The notes beneath the pieces were generated by a model. That model searched no databases and was not told the origin of the DNA. It saw only the letters and a program-made list of their open reading frames with translations. The translations under genes and the position numbers were made by a program. Positions 38,326-47,219 of a stretch of DNA of 62,281 nt are shown here, piece by piece; position 1 is the first letter of the stretch; each line of letters starts with the position of its first letter. The stretch is from Coriobacteriia bacterium (GTDB taxonomy: Bacteria > Actinomycetota > Coriobacteriia > Coriobacteriales > Eggerthellaceae), in NCBI GenBank assembly GCA_030530215.1, contig JAUMVJ010000010.1:1-62281 (forward strand). Reading direction: 5' to 3'.

Positions 38326-38420
38326 GAGACCTCCCTTCTCTGAGCTTAGATGCGTGTTCCGTCCTGCTGAGTATACGTGAGCTTAGGGCTGCGCGATGCT
38401 CTTCCTTTTATTGTGCTCGG

Positions 38421-38457
38421 ATATTTTTGACAGGCTTCCGTATTCTGTCAAAAATAT
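38421..38457. promoter_or_regulatory. 13-bp perfect inverted repeat between selD and fdnG
   Basis: ATATTTTTGACAG (38421-38433) and CTGTCAAAAATAT (38445-38457) around an 11-base centre. Each arm contains TTGACA facing outward, so the site could combine operator and divergent -35 boxes. Confidence 0.6.
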
Positions 38458-38461
38458 GGGT

Positions 38462-38488
38462 TCTATTATTCAAACATAGAATAATAGA
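38462..38488. promoter_or_regulatory. 10-bp perfect inverted repeat between selD and fdnG
   Basis: TCTATTATTC (38462-38471) and GAATAATAGA (38479-38488) around a 7-base centre. It lies five bases from the neighbouring 13-bp repeat. A shorter TGGAAT/ATTCCA repeat follows at 38553-38568. The rest of the 346-base gap (38326-38671) shows nothing further. Confidence 0.55.
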
Positions 38489-38671
38489 CGCGAGCCGAGC
38501 AAATTTGCAATTCAGAATAACAGCAGGTCAAATGCTAGTAACCGCTCATTTCTGGAATCATAATTCCAAGCGTTTTCATTATCCAGGATGTTAAGGTTTA
38601 TCGAAATGGCACCTCTGTGCTCACATTTTCAGGTAGATCAAACAAGACAGAAGGAAAGGAGCGTGAGATTC

Positions 38672-41600
38672 ATGGATTTGACACGTCGTGGCTTCTTCAA
38701 AGCCTTGGGCGCCGCGTCGATGACGAGCTTTGCCTTTGGCATGAGCCAGGCATCGCCTGCCTTGGCGGTTGAGGCCGAAGACAGCTGGAAGCTGGTCAAC
38801 ACCGAGGAATACACCAACATCTGTTGCTACTGCGCTGGCGGTTGCGGCTCTTTGTGCTCGGTGCGCGATGGCGAGCTTGTAAACCTCGAGGGCGACCCCG
38901 ACCATCCCATCAACCAGGGTGGCCTGTGCCCTAAGGGTGCAACCATGTTCCAGTTGCGCAATGTCGTGAACCCTGAAACCCACGAAATCGAGAAGAGCAA
39001 GGTCCGCCAGACCAAACCTCTTGTTCGTCGCCCCTACTCTAATCAGTGGGAGCCCATCTCCTGGGAAGACGCGATTAAGGAAATCGCGCAAAAGACCAAG
39101 GAAACGCGCGACGCCGGCTTCGTTGAAACCGAAATGGTCAACGGGAAAAAGCTCACGGTCAACCGCTGCGAAAGCATTGCCAGCTTGGGCGGTTCCCAAC
39201 AGAATTCCGAAGAAGAGTACCTCATCCTCAAAATGATGAGAGCGCTTGGTATCGTGGCAATCGATAACCAAGCCCGTGTTTGACACGGTCCTACCGTCGC
39301 CGGTCTGGCGGCATCATTCGGTCGCGGCTCAATGACTACGCATTGGTGCGACATGCAAAATACCGATGTCATTTTGAACATCGGCTCTAACTCCGTAGAA
39401 AATCACCCAGTTAGTTCGAAGTGGCTGCATAAGGCTCACGATAAGGGCGCCAAGTGGATGGTCGTCGACCCCCGCTACACGCGTACTGCCGAGCAGGCAG
39501 ACATTTATTGCCCGATTCGCAGTGGCACGGATATCGCCTTCTACGGTGGTCTGTACAACTACATCATCACCAACCTGATCGAGCCAGGCTTGGCCGAGTA
39601 CACCCGTACGGGCAAGAACCCCAGCAACTACAACTTCGAATACCTCATCAATTACACCAACGCTTCGTACATCCTTATGGAAGAGTACGAGTTCGACCCT
39701 GAAACGGGCCTGTTCAGCGGCTGGAACGAGGAATCCGAAAGCTACGACGCTCATTCCTGGCACTACGAGACCGAGGAAGAAGTCCCTTGGGATACCTCTG
39801 TCACGGGTGCTTATAACTGGTCGGTGGCCGAGGGCGTTCCCGAGTTCGAGAAGCCCGTTCTTACCGTTCCCAAGAAGGATGCCACGCTGCAAAACGAGCG
39901 CTGCGTGTACCAGAAGTTCAAGGAGCACTACTCCCGCTACGACATGGACACGGTTTGCAAGGTCTGCGGCATGGACAAAGAAGACCTTGAGCTGGTGTAT
40001 TCCACCTGGGCAACCTCGTGCGCTCCCGGCAAGGCCGGCACCATTCTTTATGCCTTAGGTCAGACCCAGCACACCTACGGCGCTCAGAACACGCGCGCTA
40101 TGTCGGTGCTGCAGCTGCTCTCCGGCAATATCGGCGTGCCTGGCGGCGGTGTTTGCGCACTGCGCGGCGAGCCCAACGTTCAGGGCGCAACCGACATGGG
40201 CATGCTGGTCAACGAGCAGCCTGCTTACCTGAAGTGGTCGAACACCACCGACCGTGATACTTTGGCGCATTGGCTGGAAAGCCAGACCTATTCCGATGGC
40301 TACTACACCAACAAGCCCAAGTTCATGATTTCTCAGCTCAAAGAGTTCTATGGCGACAACGCCACTGTGAAGAACGATTACGGCTATGACTGGTGGCCTA
40401 AAGTTCCCAGCCACGACGGTTCCGACTGGTCCGAGATGTCTTCGTTCGAGAAGATGAAGGAAGGCACCATGAAGGGCTACTATGCATGGGGCATGAACCC
40501 CTGCCACAGTGCGCCCAACACCGGCAATGTCCGCCGCTCCATGGCTCATCTTGACTGGGCGGTAACCATTGATCAGGTAATCACCGAAACCGCTTCGTTC
40601 TGGGACGCTCCCGACATGAACGCCGAGGAAATCGGCACCACGTGCTACTTCCTGCCCTGCGCGCTCATTTACGAGAAGCCCGGCACCATCCTTAACTCCG
40701 GACGCTGGATCCAGTGGCGCCAGCAGGCGGTTGAGCCTTGGGACGAGGCTAAGCCCGACTACGAGATCTGCGACCTTCTTTGGCGCGAGATCGTCCGCCT
40801 TTACAAAGAAGAAGGCGGCGTGGCAACCGATCCTATTTTGAAGCTTAAGTGGGATTACTACCTGGATGGCAAGATTGATCCACGTCCTGTTTCTTGGGCT
40901 TTGAATGGCTATGCGCTGGAAGGCTCCGACTGGAAGAGCGGCTTCAAATCCGACGCCAAGGGCGAAAAGCTCACCTCGGGCAGCATCAACCTGCTTTCCG
41001 GCTACGCCAATCTGGCAGCTGACGGCTCTACGGCTTGTGGCATGTGGATCTACTCGGGCTTCTATAGCAATAATGAAGCTCCCGTTTCCGCGGAAAGCCA
41101 GCCTGTGTACGGCCGCGACAACACCGATTACGGCGGGCTGGGCTTGTACAACAAGTGGGCGTATTCGTGGCCCGATAACCGCCGTGTTATCTACAACCGC
41201 GCTTCTGCCGACATGAACGGTCAGCCCTGGAACAAAGACAAGTGCCTGGTTAAGTGGGACAAGAAGGCAAAAGCCTGGCTCACGGGCAAGACGGCCGACG
41301 GTTTCGACAACCCCGACTTCGTCGCCAGCAAGTCCGCCACCGACCCCAAGACAGGCGTCGTTACCACCACGGCCATCGAGCCCAACAACAAGGCCTTCTT
41401 CATGCTGTGGGAGCAAAATGGCCGCTTGGAGAGTTACGGCATGGTTGACGGCCCGCTGCCCGAGCACTTCGAGCCCTTCGAGACCCCTATGTCCGAGAAC
41501 TTGCTCAACGGTCGCCTGAACAGCCCCTGCTTCCTCGGCCGACCCGAAACGGCCGGCAAGAAGCGCAAGGGCACGCAATATGTGGACGATTCCACACGTC

Positions 41601-42022
41601 ATGCCACGGTGGACGAGTACCCGTACGTGGCCACCACGTACTCCGTTACCGAGCACTGGCAGACGGGCGCCCAGACACGCGCCTGCCCCGCGCTGGTGGA
41701 AGCTATGCCTGGCGACATGATCGAGATGTCGCGTGAGCTGGCAAAGGAAAAGGGCATCCAGACTGGCGATAAGATCCGCGTTTGGAACCGCCGTGCCTCG
41801 GTTGTTGTTACCGCTGTGGTCACGCCGCGCCTGCGTCCTCTTACCGTTAACGGCAAGACGCAGCACCAGATCGGCCTGACGCACCACTACAGCTGGTCGA
41901 AGCTCTTCGGCTTGACCACCCACGGTGCGGTGAACGATCTTACGCCGAACGTCGGCGACCCGAACAGCCAGACGCCCGAGTACAAGGCGTTCCTGGTCAA
42001 CATTGAGAAGACCACGGTTTAG
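38672..42022 (+). CDS. fdnG: Formate dehydrogenase-N type alpha subunit, selenoprotein (Sec204)
   Basis: 1116-residue catalytic subunit that oxidises formate to CO2 on the outer face of the membrane. A Tat signal (TRRGFFKALG) opens it. A 4Fe-4S motif follows (CCYCAGGCGSLC then CPKG). UGA at 39281-39283 decodes as Sec204 in RVUHGPTVAG, the molybdenum/tungsten ligand. The molybdopterin domains continue in the same frame to 42022, with the C-terminal dinucleotide-binding domain (THHYSWSKLFG). Two separate frames joined only by UGA, with a SECIS hairpin, prove Sec rather than a lesion. ATG at 38672 follows AAGGAAAGGAG. First gene of fdnGHI. Confidence 0.97.
39281..39312 (+). promoter_or_regulatory. 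UGA(Sec) codon and SECIS hairpin of fdnG
   Basis: UGA at 39281-39283. GTCGCC (39296-39301) pairs with GGCGGC (39307-39312, one U-G pair) around loop GGTCT. The same loop bases and nearly the same distance from UGA occur in E. coli fdhF and fdnG elements recognised by SelB. Confidence 0.88.
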
Positions 42023-42038
42023 AAGGAGGTGACCCAAG

Positions 42039-43031
42039 ATGACTGAAATGGCTATATTGTTCGATTCGTCTCGCTGCACAGGCTGCAGGGGTTGCCAGGT
42101 GGCCTGCAAATGTTGGAACGACCTGCCTTCCGAACCTACGGCCGAAAACCCGTACGATTCTGTGAACTGGGACGACAAGTTCACCCATCCTGCCGATCTG
42201 AATTCCTGCACTCGCTTGATCATGACCTTCAACGACTTCGAGAGCGAAAGCTCCCAGAAGCGCGTTGGTTGGGCGTTTAGCCGTCGTGCCTGCCAGCATT
42301 GCACCAATGCCGGTTGCGTGAACATCTGCCCTGCAGGTGCTTTGCGCAAGGACGAAGACACGGGCATGGTCACCTACGACCAAGATAAGTGCATCGGTTG
42401 TCAGAACTGCTCGGCAGCCTGCCCCTTCGACGTTCCCCGTTACGAGGATCGCGGCGGCAAGACCGTCATCAACAAGTGCTCGGGCTGCGTGGATCGCGTC
42501 GCTCACGGCATGATGCCGGCGTGCGTTACCACCTGTCAGCCCGGCGCGCTGCAGTTCGGCGAGCGCGACGCCATGATCGAGCTTGCCCATGAGCGCCTGG
42601 CCTTCCTGCAGGATCACGGCTATCAGGATGCTTGCGTCTATGGCGAAAGCGAGATGGACGGCTTGCATGTGATCCAGGTGCTCAAGCACGGTATGGATGC
42701 TCACGGCGCGGTGAAGGATCCGCAGATTCCCGCCGCCGCCTTCCTTTCGGGCATCATGAAGCCCGTCACGGCCGTTGGCGCTGGTGCCACGGTACTCGGT
42801 TTGGCCGCGATGTTCGGCCTCGCGCATGGCTACAAGCGCGATACGCTGGTTTACAACGACGGCACAGGCGACACCATCAGTTTGGAGTCCGGCCAGGTTA
42901 CCAAGCAGGGCAACGGCCCCGATGAGCGCACGGTAGTCGAATCGATGACCGAGAACCTCCCTGAAAAGGTGAAGGACAAGCTTCCTGCCAGCCTTGCGCA
43001 GGGAAAGAAAGGCGGTGATGACGATGAGTAA
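42039..43031 (+). CDS. fdnH: Formate dehydrogenase-N beta subunit (iron-sulfur)
   Basis: 330-residue electron-transfer subunit. Four clusters of cysteines for 4Fe-4S centres are visible: CTGCRGCQVAC near residue 13, CQHCTNAGCVNICP, CIGCQNCSAACP, and CSGCVDR with CVTTCQPGAL. A single membrane helix near residue 245-262 anchors it, as in FdnH, and a charged tail follows. It passes electrons from FdnG to the haem subunit. Starts 16 bases after fdnG; the start has AAGGAGGTG upstream. Confidence 0.95.
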   Translation: MTEMAILFDSSRCTGCRGCQVACKCWNDLPSEPTAENPYDSVNWDDKFTHPADLNSCTRLIMTFNDFESESSQKRVGWAFSRRACQHCTNAGCVNICPAGALRKDEDTGMVTYDQDKCIGCQNCSAACPFDVPRYEDRGGKTVINKCSGCVDRVAHGMMPACVTTCQPGALQFGERDAMIELAHERLAFLQDHGYQDACVYGESEMDGLHVIQVLKHGMDAHGAVKDPQIPAAAFLSGIMKPVTAVGAGATVLGLAAMFGLAHGYKRDTLVYNDGTGDTISLESGQVTKQGNGPDERTVVESMTENLPEKVKDKLPASLAQGKKGGDDDE

Positions 43032-43800
43032 GCATGCTGAGTTCGAAGTGTCCGAGCATGAGCAGGCCGATAACGAGGCGTTCCTGCGCGGACGTACCGT
43101 CGGCGGCGAGCGCTATATCAAGCGCCACTCCCGCCAGGCGCGCTGGACGCACGGCATAACGGTTATCTGCTGCATCTGGCTGATGATCTCGGGTGCCTTC
43201 GTGTTCGTGCCGCCTCTGGCACAGCTTGTCGGCCCTGGCGTGGTGTTCGTCTTCCGCATGAGCCACCGTGTTATCGGCGTTTTGTTCATTGCGGTTCCCC
43301 TCATCAGCGCTATCGCTGCTCCTGCCGGAGTAAAACACATCTGGCACAACAACGTGTGCAAGTGGACGGAAGACGACAAGAAGTGGATGCTTTTGTTCCT
43401 GCCGTACCTGTTCATGGCTAAATGGATCCACATGCCCGACCAGGACGAGCAAAAGTCCGGCCAGCGCGTGGCCGACGGTGCTCTGTGGGTTTCCGGCTTC
43501 ATCATGGCTTTCACCGGTCTGTTCCTGCTGCTTAACTCCACGGTTCTGCCGATGGGCACCTTGGCTCATTCGTGGCTGCTTTTCTTCCACGACCTGTTCT
43601 TCTGCATCATGCTCATCTTCGCCCTGGCCCATATCTTCTTGGGCGCGGGCATCTTCCAGCCGTACCGCGGCATGTGGAAGGTGATGTGGAAAGACGGTCT
43701 GATCTCCGAGTCGGACGCTCTGTATCACTGGGGGCATTGGGCTCGCGATGTCCTTAAAACCGACAACGGTGTCGTCCGTAAGAAGAAGGACGAAGAATAG
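43024..43800 (+). CDS. fdnI: Formate dehydrogenase-N gamma subunit (cytochrome b556-like)
   Basis: 258-residue membrane protein with four helices and conserved His for two b-type haems (in WTHGITV, MSHRVIGVLF and FALAHIFLGAG). It passes electrons from FdnH to the quinone pool. The N-terminal about 40 residues are a charged cytoplasmic extension with ERYIKRHSRQAR. ATG at 43024 overlaps the fdnH stop (ATGAGTAA). Last of the three structural genes; two hairpins separate it from fdhE. Confidence 0.92.
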   Translation: MSKHAEFEVSEHEQADNEAFLRGRTVGGERYIKRHSRQARWTHGITVICCIWLMISGAFVFVPPLAQLVGPGVVFVFRMSHRVIGVLFIAVPLISAIAAPAGVKHIWHNNVCKWTEDDKKWMLLFLPYLFMAKWIHMPDQDEQKSGQRVADGALWVSGFIMAFTGLFLLLNSTVLPMGTLAHSWLLFFHDLFFCIMLIFALAHIFLGAGIFQPYRGMWKVMWKDGLISESDALYHWGHWARDVLKTDNGVVRKKKDEE

Positions 43801-43813
43801 TCTTTCGCTTTGA

Positions 43814-43839
43814 GGTGGGGTGTCCATCGGCACCCCACC
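43814..43839 (+). terminator. Hairpin after fdnI
   Basis: 9-bp stem GGTGGGGTG/CACCCCACC (43814-43822 and 43831-43839). No T run, so it may serve as 3' end stabiliser or weak terminator. Confidence 0.45.
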
Positions 43840-43940
43840 GCTTAGGCAAGTTGAACTTCCTGTCATGGGGCGCTTTCGTATTGGATTCGCTTCGTGCCGG
43901 TTGTCGCGAGGAAACCGAAACCTCCGACTTCTAATCCAGA

Positions 43941-43983
43941 TGGGGCATGGTCACGGCGAGAAGGGCCATGCCCCAGCGTATTT
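43941..43983 (+). terminator. Hairpin with T run before fdhE
   Basis: 10-bp stem TGGGGCATGG/CCATGCCCCA (43941-43950 and 43965-43974) followed by GCGTATTTTG. Probable partial terminator between fdnI and fdhE. Confidence 0.55.
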
Positions 43984-44034
43984 TGCTTATCCTGTCTGGG
44001 GCGGCGATTATGCGTCGCTCGGAAAGGAATTCTT

Positions 44035-44951
44035 ATGAACCTTAGCTATATCGACTTCGTGCTTAAGGGCTATGAAAAGTCGCTTAACGAAGGCGATCGA
44101 GCCCGGCTGGCTTTTTTCGCGAGCTGTGGGGCGTCGTCAACGAATGTGAGGAGGCCCTTGGTACGCTTCCTTTTGATTTGGATGCCCAGCAGGTAAAAGA
44201 TTCGTTTGAGGCACACACCCCTGTCTTCCATGTCCATCCTGCGCAGATTGATCCTAAAGCCTTGGCGGATGCTCAGCGCGATTTGGTTGCTTGCGCCTTG
44301 GAAAAGGGAGGCTTCCCCTCTGAAGTGAAAAAAGCCCTTTCCAAGCTTGATTGGTCCGATGTCGTGGACTCTTCGGATTACGCGCTTGCCGGTGCCGACC
44401 CATCGCGCTATCTCGAGATTTTCGCGGGCATTTTGACAGGGCGTGGCTTTGATGAAGTGCCTGCCTACCTTGCCGCTTCGTGCATGTCCTTGGCTGTTCG
44501 CGCGCAAATCGAGGGGGTGGCGGCTTTGGTTTCGGAGCTTGCCGGCCCTGAACTTCTGGCGAGCGCGCATACCATGTATTGCCCGGTATGCGGTTCCAAG
44601 CCCACGGTTGCCCGCGTTGGCGGCAGCTCCTCATCCGATGGACGCGGAAAAACTTTGGGTTGTTTGCAATGCGGGTGCTCTTGGGAATTTGAGCGCATCC
44701 GCTGTGTGCATTGCGGGGTTCAGAACCCCAAGCGCCTGCACTACTACAACATCGAGGGCGATGATTCCCATCGCATCAATACCTGCGATGAGTGCGGCGG
44801 TTACCTGCGCACCACGTTCGTGGAAGATTTCCTGGTGCCGTTTTCGTTTGAGGTGGAGGACGTGGTAATGGCCAAGCTCGATGCTCTTGCCGCAGATCCT
44901 TCCATCGCTAAGGGCGCTAAGGGCGCTGAGGGCGAGGGAAGCGCTGTTTAG
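44035..44951 (+). pseudogene. fdhE: Formate dehydrogenase accessory protein FdhE, -1 frame break on U UUU UUC
   Basis: Two frames make one FdhE of about 305 residues. Frame one starts ATG 44035 (GGAAAGGA upstream) and reads to ARLAFF. Frame two continues RELWGVVNECEEALG and runs to 44951. FdhE binds iron through paired Cys motifs, here CPVCGSK, CLQCGC, CVHCGV and CDECGG, and is needed to make active FdnGHI. The break falls on T6 at 44112-44117 inside T-TTT-TTC, a -1 slippery heptamer in the right phase, so programmed shifting or transcript slippage is possible. A lost T (mutation or base-call error) is equally possible. A start at 44178 alone would drop the N-terminal domain. Confidence 0.85.
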
Positions 44952-45334
44952 TCCAGGTCGCGGCGGAGCACGCCGGTCTCAACGACCTCGCAATTGTCAG
45001 GAATAGGGTCGCCTTCGGGAATCTGGTATTCGCACGAACCGCAAGGGAAATCAAAGCGTGCCTCATCCCATCGTTCTTGGGCGTCTTTCCCTTTCAGTTT
45101 GTTTTCGTATATATCGAGTGCGGTTTCCTGAGCTTTCTGCTCCCAGGTGGGGTTTTTCGCCTGAACCACGGTATAGCGCGGCGCTGCCTTTTCTTTAAAG
45201 TAGTAGCCGACGCTCTGGAAAATACCGAAATTTGTCTGGTTGAGCCGCTCGTCAACTACCTTGAGGCCAAACCAGCCAAGGACAAGGCAACAACCGACCA
45301 GCATGATGAACGCCATGAAAACGATGAAGGCCAT
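44948..45334 (-). CDS. Small membrane-anchored protein with CGSC motif, unknown
   Basis: 128 residues, not recognised. One N-terminal membrane helix (about residues 2-24) is followed by a charged domain ending in FPCGSCEYQIPEGDPIP, a Cys pair of the type that can bind metal or form a disulfide. It lies at the downstream end of the minus-strand molybdenum cofactor genes, convergent with fdhE. ATG at 45334 was chosen because AAAGGA precedes it and the hydrophobic helix begins there. A link to cofactor delivery is only inference from position. Confidence 0.6.
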   Translation of the reverse strand: MAFIVFMAFIMLVGCCLVLGWFGLKVVDERLNQTNFGIFQSVGYYFKEKAAPRYTVVQAKNPTWEQKAQETALDIYENKLKGKDAQERWDEARFDFPCGSCEYQIPEGDPIPDNCEVVETGVLRRDLD

Positions 45335-45359
45335 GGCAGGTACCGTCCTTTCTTTGCGT

Positions 45360-45911
45360 TTAGTGGCCGGCGCCGGTGGACATGGAAACGGCGTGGGGAA
45401 GAACATCGGCGATGGCTTCCCAATTCTCGGTAGCCGCCTTTTTGCTGCCGGGCAGATTGATTACCAACGCGGAGGTGTCGTTGCCGAAGCGCTGGCCGCA
45501 GGTTGCACGCGAGAGCATGGCGCGGTTGGTGATCTTCAGACTGTAGGTGCGCATGCCCTCGGCGATGCCCGGCACCTCGCGCTGGCAAACCTTGCGGGTG
45601 GCCTCAGGCGTCACGTCGCGCGGGCTTAGGCCCGTGCCGCCGCAGGTTAGCACGATGTCCACGTCGTCGCGATCGGCTGCGTAGGCAATGGCTGCTGCAA
45701 TCTCGTCGACGTCGTCGGTAACCACGACACGCGATTGGCACTCCCAGCCCTTCTCGGAAATCAGATCTTCCAAAGCTTTACCGGCGGTGTCTTCGTCGAT
45801 GGAGCGTGTGTCCGAGCAGGTGACGATGGCGAAACGGGGGTCGGGGTCTCGGTGCGCGTGCCCATGCTTGCCGTTGTTGGGCTCGACTCCTATTTCAATT
45901 TTGATGTCCAT
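45360..45911 (-). CDS. MogA/MoaB-family molybdopterin adenylyltransferase-like protein
   Basis: 183 residues with the MogA/MoaB fold. The N-terminal part has FAIVTCSDTRSIDEDTAG. The nucleotide/molybdopterin-binding loop is LTCGGTGLSPRDVTPEA, and the C-terminal NLPGSKKAATENWEAI motif is intact. It activates molybdopterin by adenylation before metal insertion by MoeA. An N-terminal extension of about 25 residues, rich in His and Asp, is not usual. ATG at 45911 follows AAGGAG, ten bases after moeA. Confidence 0.9.
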   Translation of the reverse strand: MDIKIEIGVEPNNGKHGHAHRDPDPRFAIVTCSDTRSIDEDTAGKALEDLISEKGWECQSRVVVTDDVDEIAAAIAYAADRDDVDIVLTCGGTGLSPRDVTPEATRKVCQREVPGIAEGMRTYSLKITNRAMLSRATCGQRFGNDTSALVINLPGSKKAATENWEAIADVLPHAVSMSTGAGH

Positions 45912-45921
45912 GATTTTCTCC

Positions 45922-47184
45922 TTAAAGAACGGTGCCTTCTTCGACGTCCATAAGCAGAACGTCTACCAAATCACCGTTTTCGTAGACGATGGTGCCTTCG
46001 GGTTTGACGATTAGGCAGGTGCTGCGTTGTTGGGTGCTAGCCAAGCCGGAGCTCTGGTTGCTCGCGGGCGTGACAACGAGCTCGCCCGCAACGCGATCGA
46101 GCGTGGCGCGCAGGAACATGCGCCGGTCGTTCTTCTTGCGAAGCGCGCCGTTTAGATGCGCTTTGATCATGGGGCGGGCGAAGCTGGTGTAGCCCTGCAT
46201 CTTGCGTAGTGCCTGGCGAATGATGATCTCGAATCCGCACCAGGCGGCGGCGGGATTGCCGGGCAAGCCGAACACGGGCGTGTCGTTAACCAAGCCAAAG
46301 GTCTGGCATTTGCCGGGCCGCATGTTCACCAAAGTCATCAGCAGCTTGCCGTTGTTCTCGATCACAGGTTTGATGAAGTCGAAGTCGCCGTTGGAGGCAC
46401 CGCCGCTGGTTACCACGAAGTCGCATTCCTGGCTTGCTTTGAGTACCTGGTTGGTTAGCGCCTCAAGCGTGTCTTCGACGATGGGGTAGCGTTGCGGGAT
46501 GCCGCCTGCCTGGATCACTTGAGCTTCAAGCGCGTAGCCGTTGCTGTTGCGGATTTTGCCGCGGGCGGGAAGCTCGGTGGGCTCCACCAGCTCGCTGCCG
46601 ATGGAGATGACGCCGACTTTCGGGCGGCGGTACACGGGCACGCTGGTGATGCCGCAGCTGGCAAGGAAGCCCACGCCGGCGGCCTTGACGGTTTCGTGCT
46701 TTGCGATGGCAATCGCGCCTGCCTCGATGTCCTCGCCGGCTTTGCGGATATTGTTGCCCACTTCGACGGGAGCGCTAAAGGCAACCGTCGTGCCCTCGCG
46801 TCCATCGGTGCCCAGGTAATCAACTTTTTCGTACTGAACCATGCAATCGCAGCACGCGGGCAGGGGCGCGCCGGTCATGATGCGCACGCACTCGTCGTCG
46901 GCGATGTCGCCGTCGTAATACGAACCGCAGGGAACTTCGGCGATGACCTTAAGCTTGACGGGCGCGTCGGGTGCGGCTTCGACGATCTGGCTTGCCTTAA
47001 GAGCGAAGCCGTCCATGGCTACGTTGTCGAAGGGCGCAATGTCGATGTCGCTGGTAAGGTCCTCGGAAACCACGCGTCCGACGGCGCTCACCAAATCGAC
47101 GTGCTCGGTTTCAAGCTCGTGCACTGTTGAGACAACGAGCTCCACGGCTTCTTCAGCGGAAATGCGGGAATAAGGATCGATCAT
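45922..47184 (-). CDS. moeA: Molybdopterin molybdenumtransferase MoeA
   Basis: 420-residue enzyme that inserts molybdate into adenylated molybdopterin. Motifs in order are AVGRVVSEDLTSDIDIAPFD, NVAMDGFALKA, IMTGAPLPACCD, IRKAGEDIEAG, SIGSELVEP, TSGGASNGDFDF, and the C-terminal FGLPGNPAAAW plus the beta-rich domain IV. Domain order and length are normal. ATG at 47184 with GAAAGGAAG upstream. Follows the methyltransferase gene by 35 bases in the same direction. Confidence 0.94.
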   Translation of the reverse strand: MIDPYSRISAEEAVELVVSTVHELETEHVDLVSAVGRVVSEDLTSDIDIAPFDNVAMDGFALKASQIVEAAPDAPVKLKVIAEVPCGSYYDGDIADDECVRIMTGAPLPACCDCMVQYEKVDYLGTDGREGTTVAFSAPVEVGNNIRKAGEDIEAGAIAIAKHETVKAAGVGFLASCGITSVPVYRRPKVGVISIGSELVEPTELPARGKIRNSNGYALEAQVIQAGGIPQRYPIVEDTLEALTNQVLKASQECDFVVTSGGASNGDFDFIKPVIENNGKLLMTLVNMRPGKCQTFGLVNDTPVFGLPGNPAAAWCGFEIIIRQALRKMQGYTSFARPMIKAHLNGALRKKNDRRMFLRATLDRVAGELVVTPASNQSSGLASTQQRSTCLIVKPEGTIVYENGDLVDVLLMDVEEGTVL

Positions 47185-47219
47185 GGGATGCTTCCTTTCG
47201 ATGGGACGGATGCGTTTTG

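Noticed and set aside
38588..38671. Upstream start for fdnG at 38588
   Set aside because: The Tat signal and ribosome binding site support ATG 38672.
40055..42373. 772-codon minus-strand frame opposite fdnG and fdnH
   Set aside because: Antisense shadow of a strongly conserved gene; no ribosome binding site or recognisable fold.
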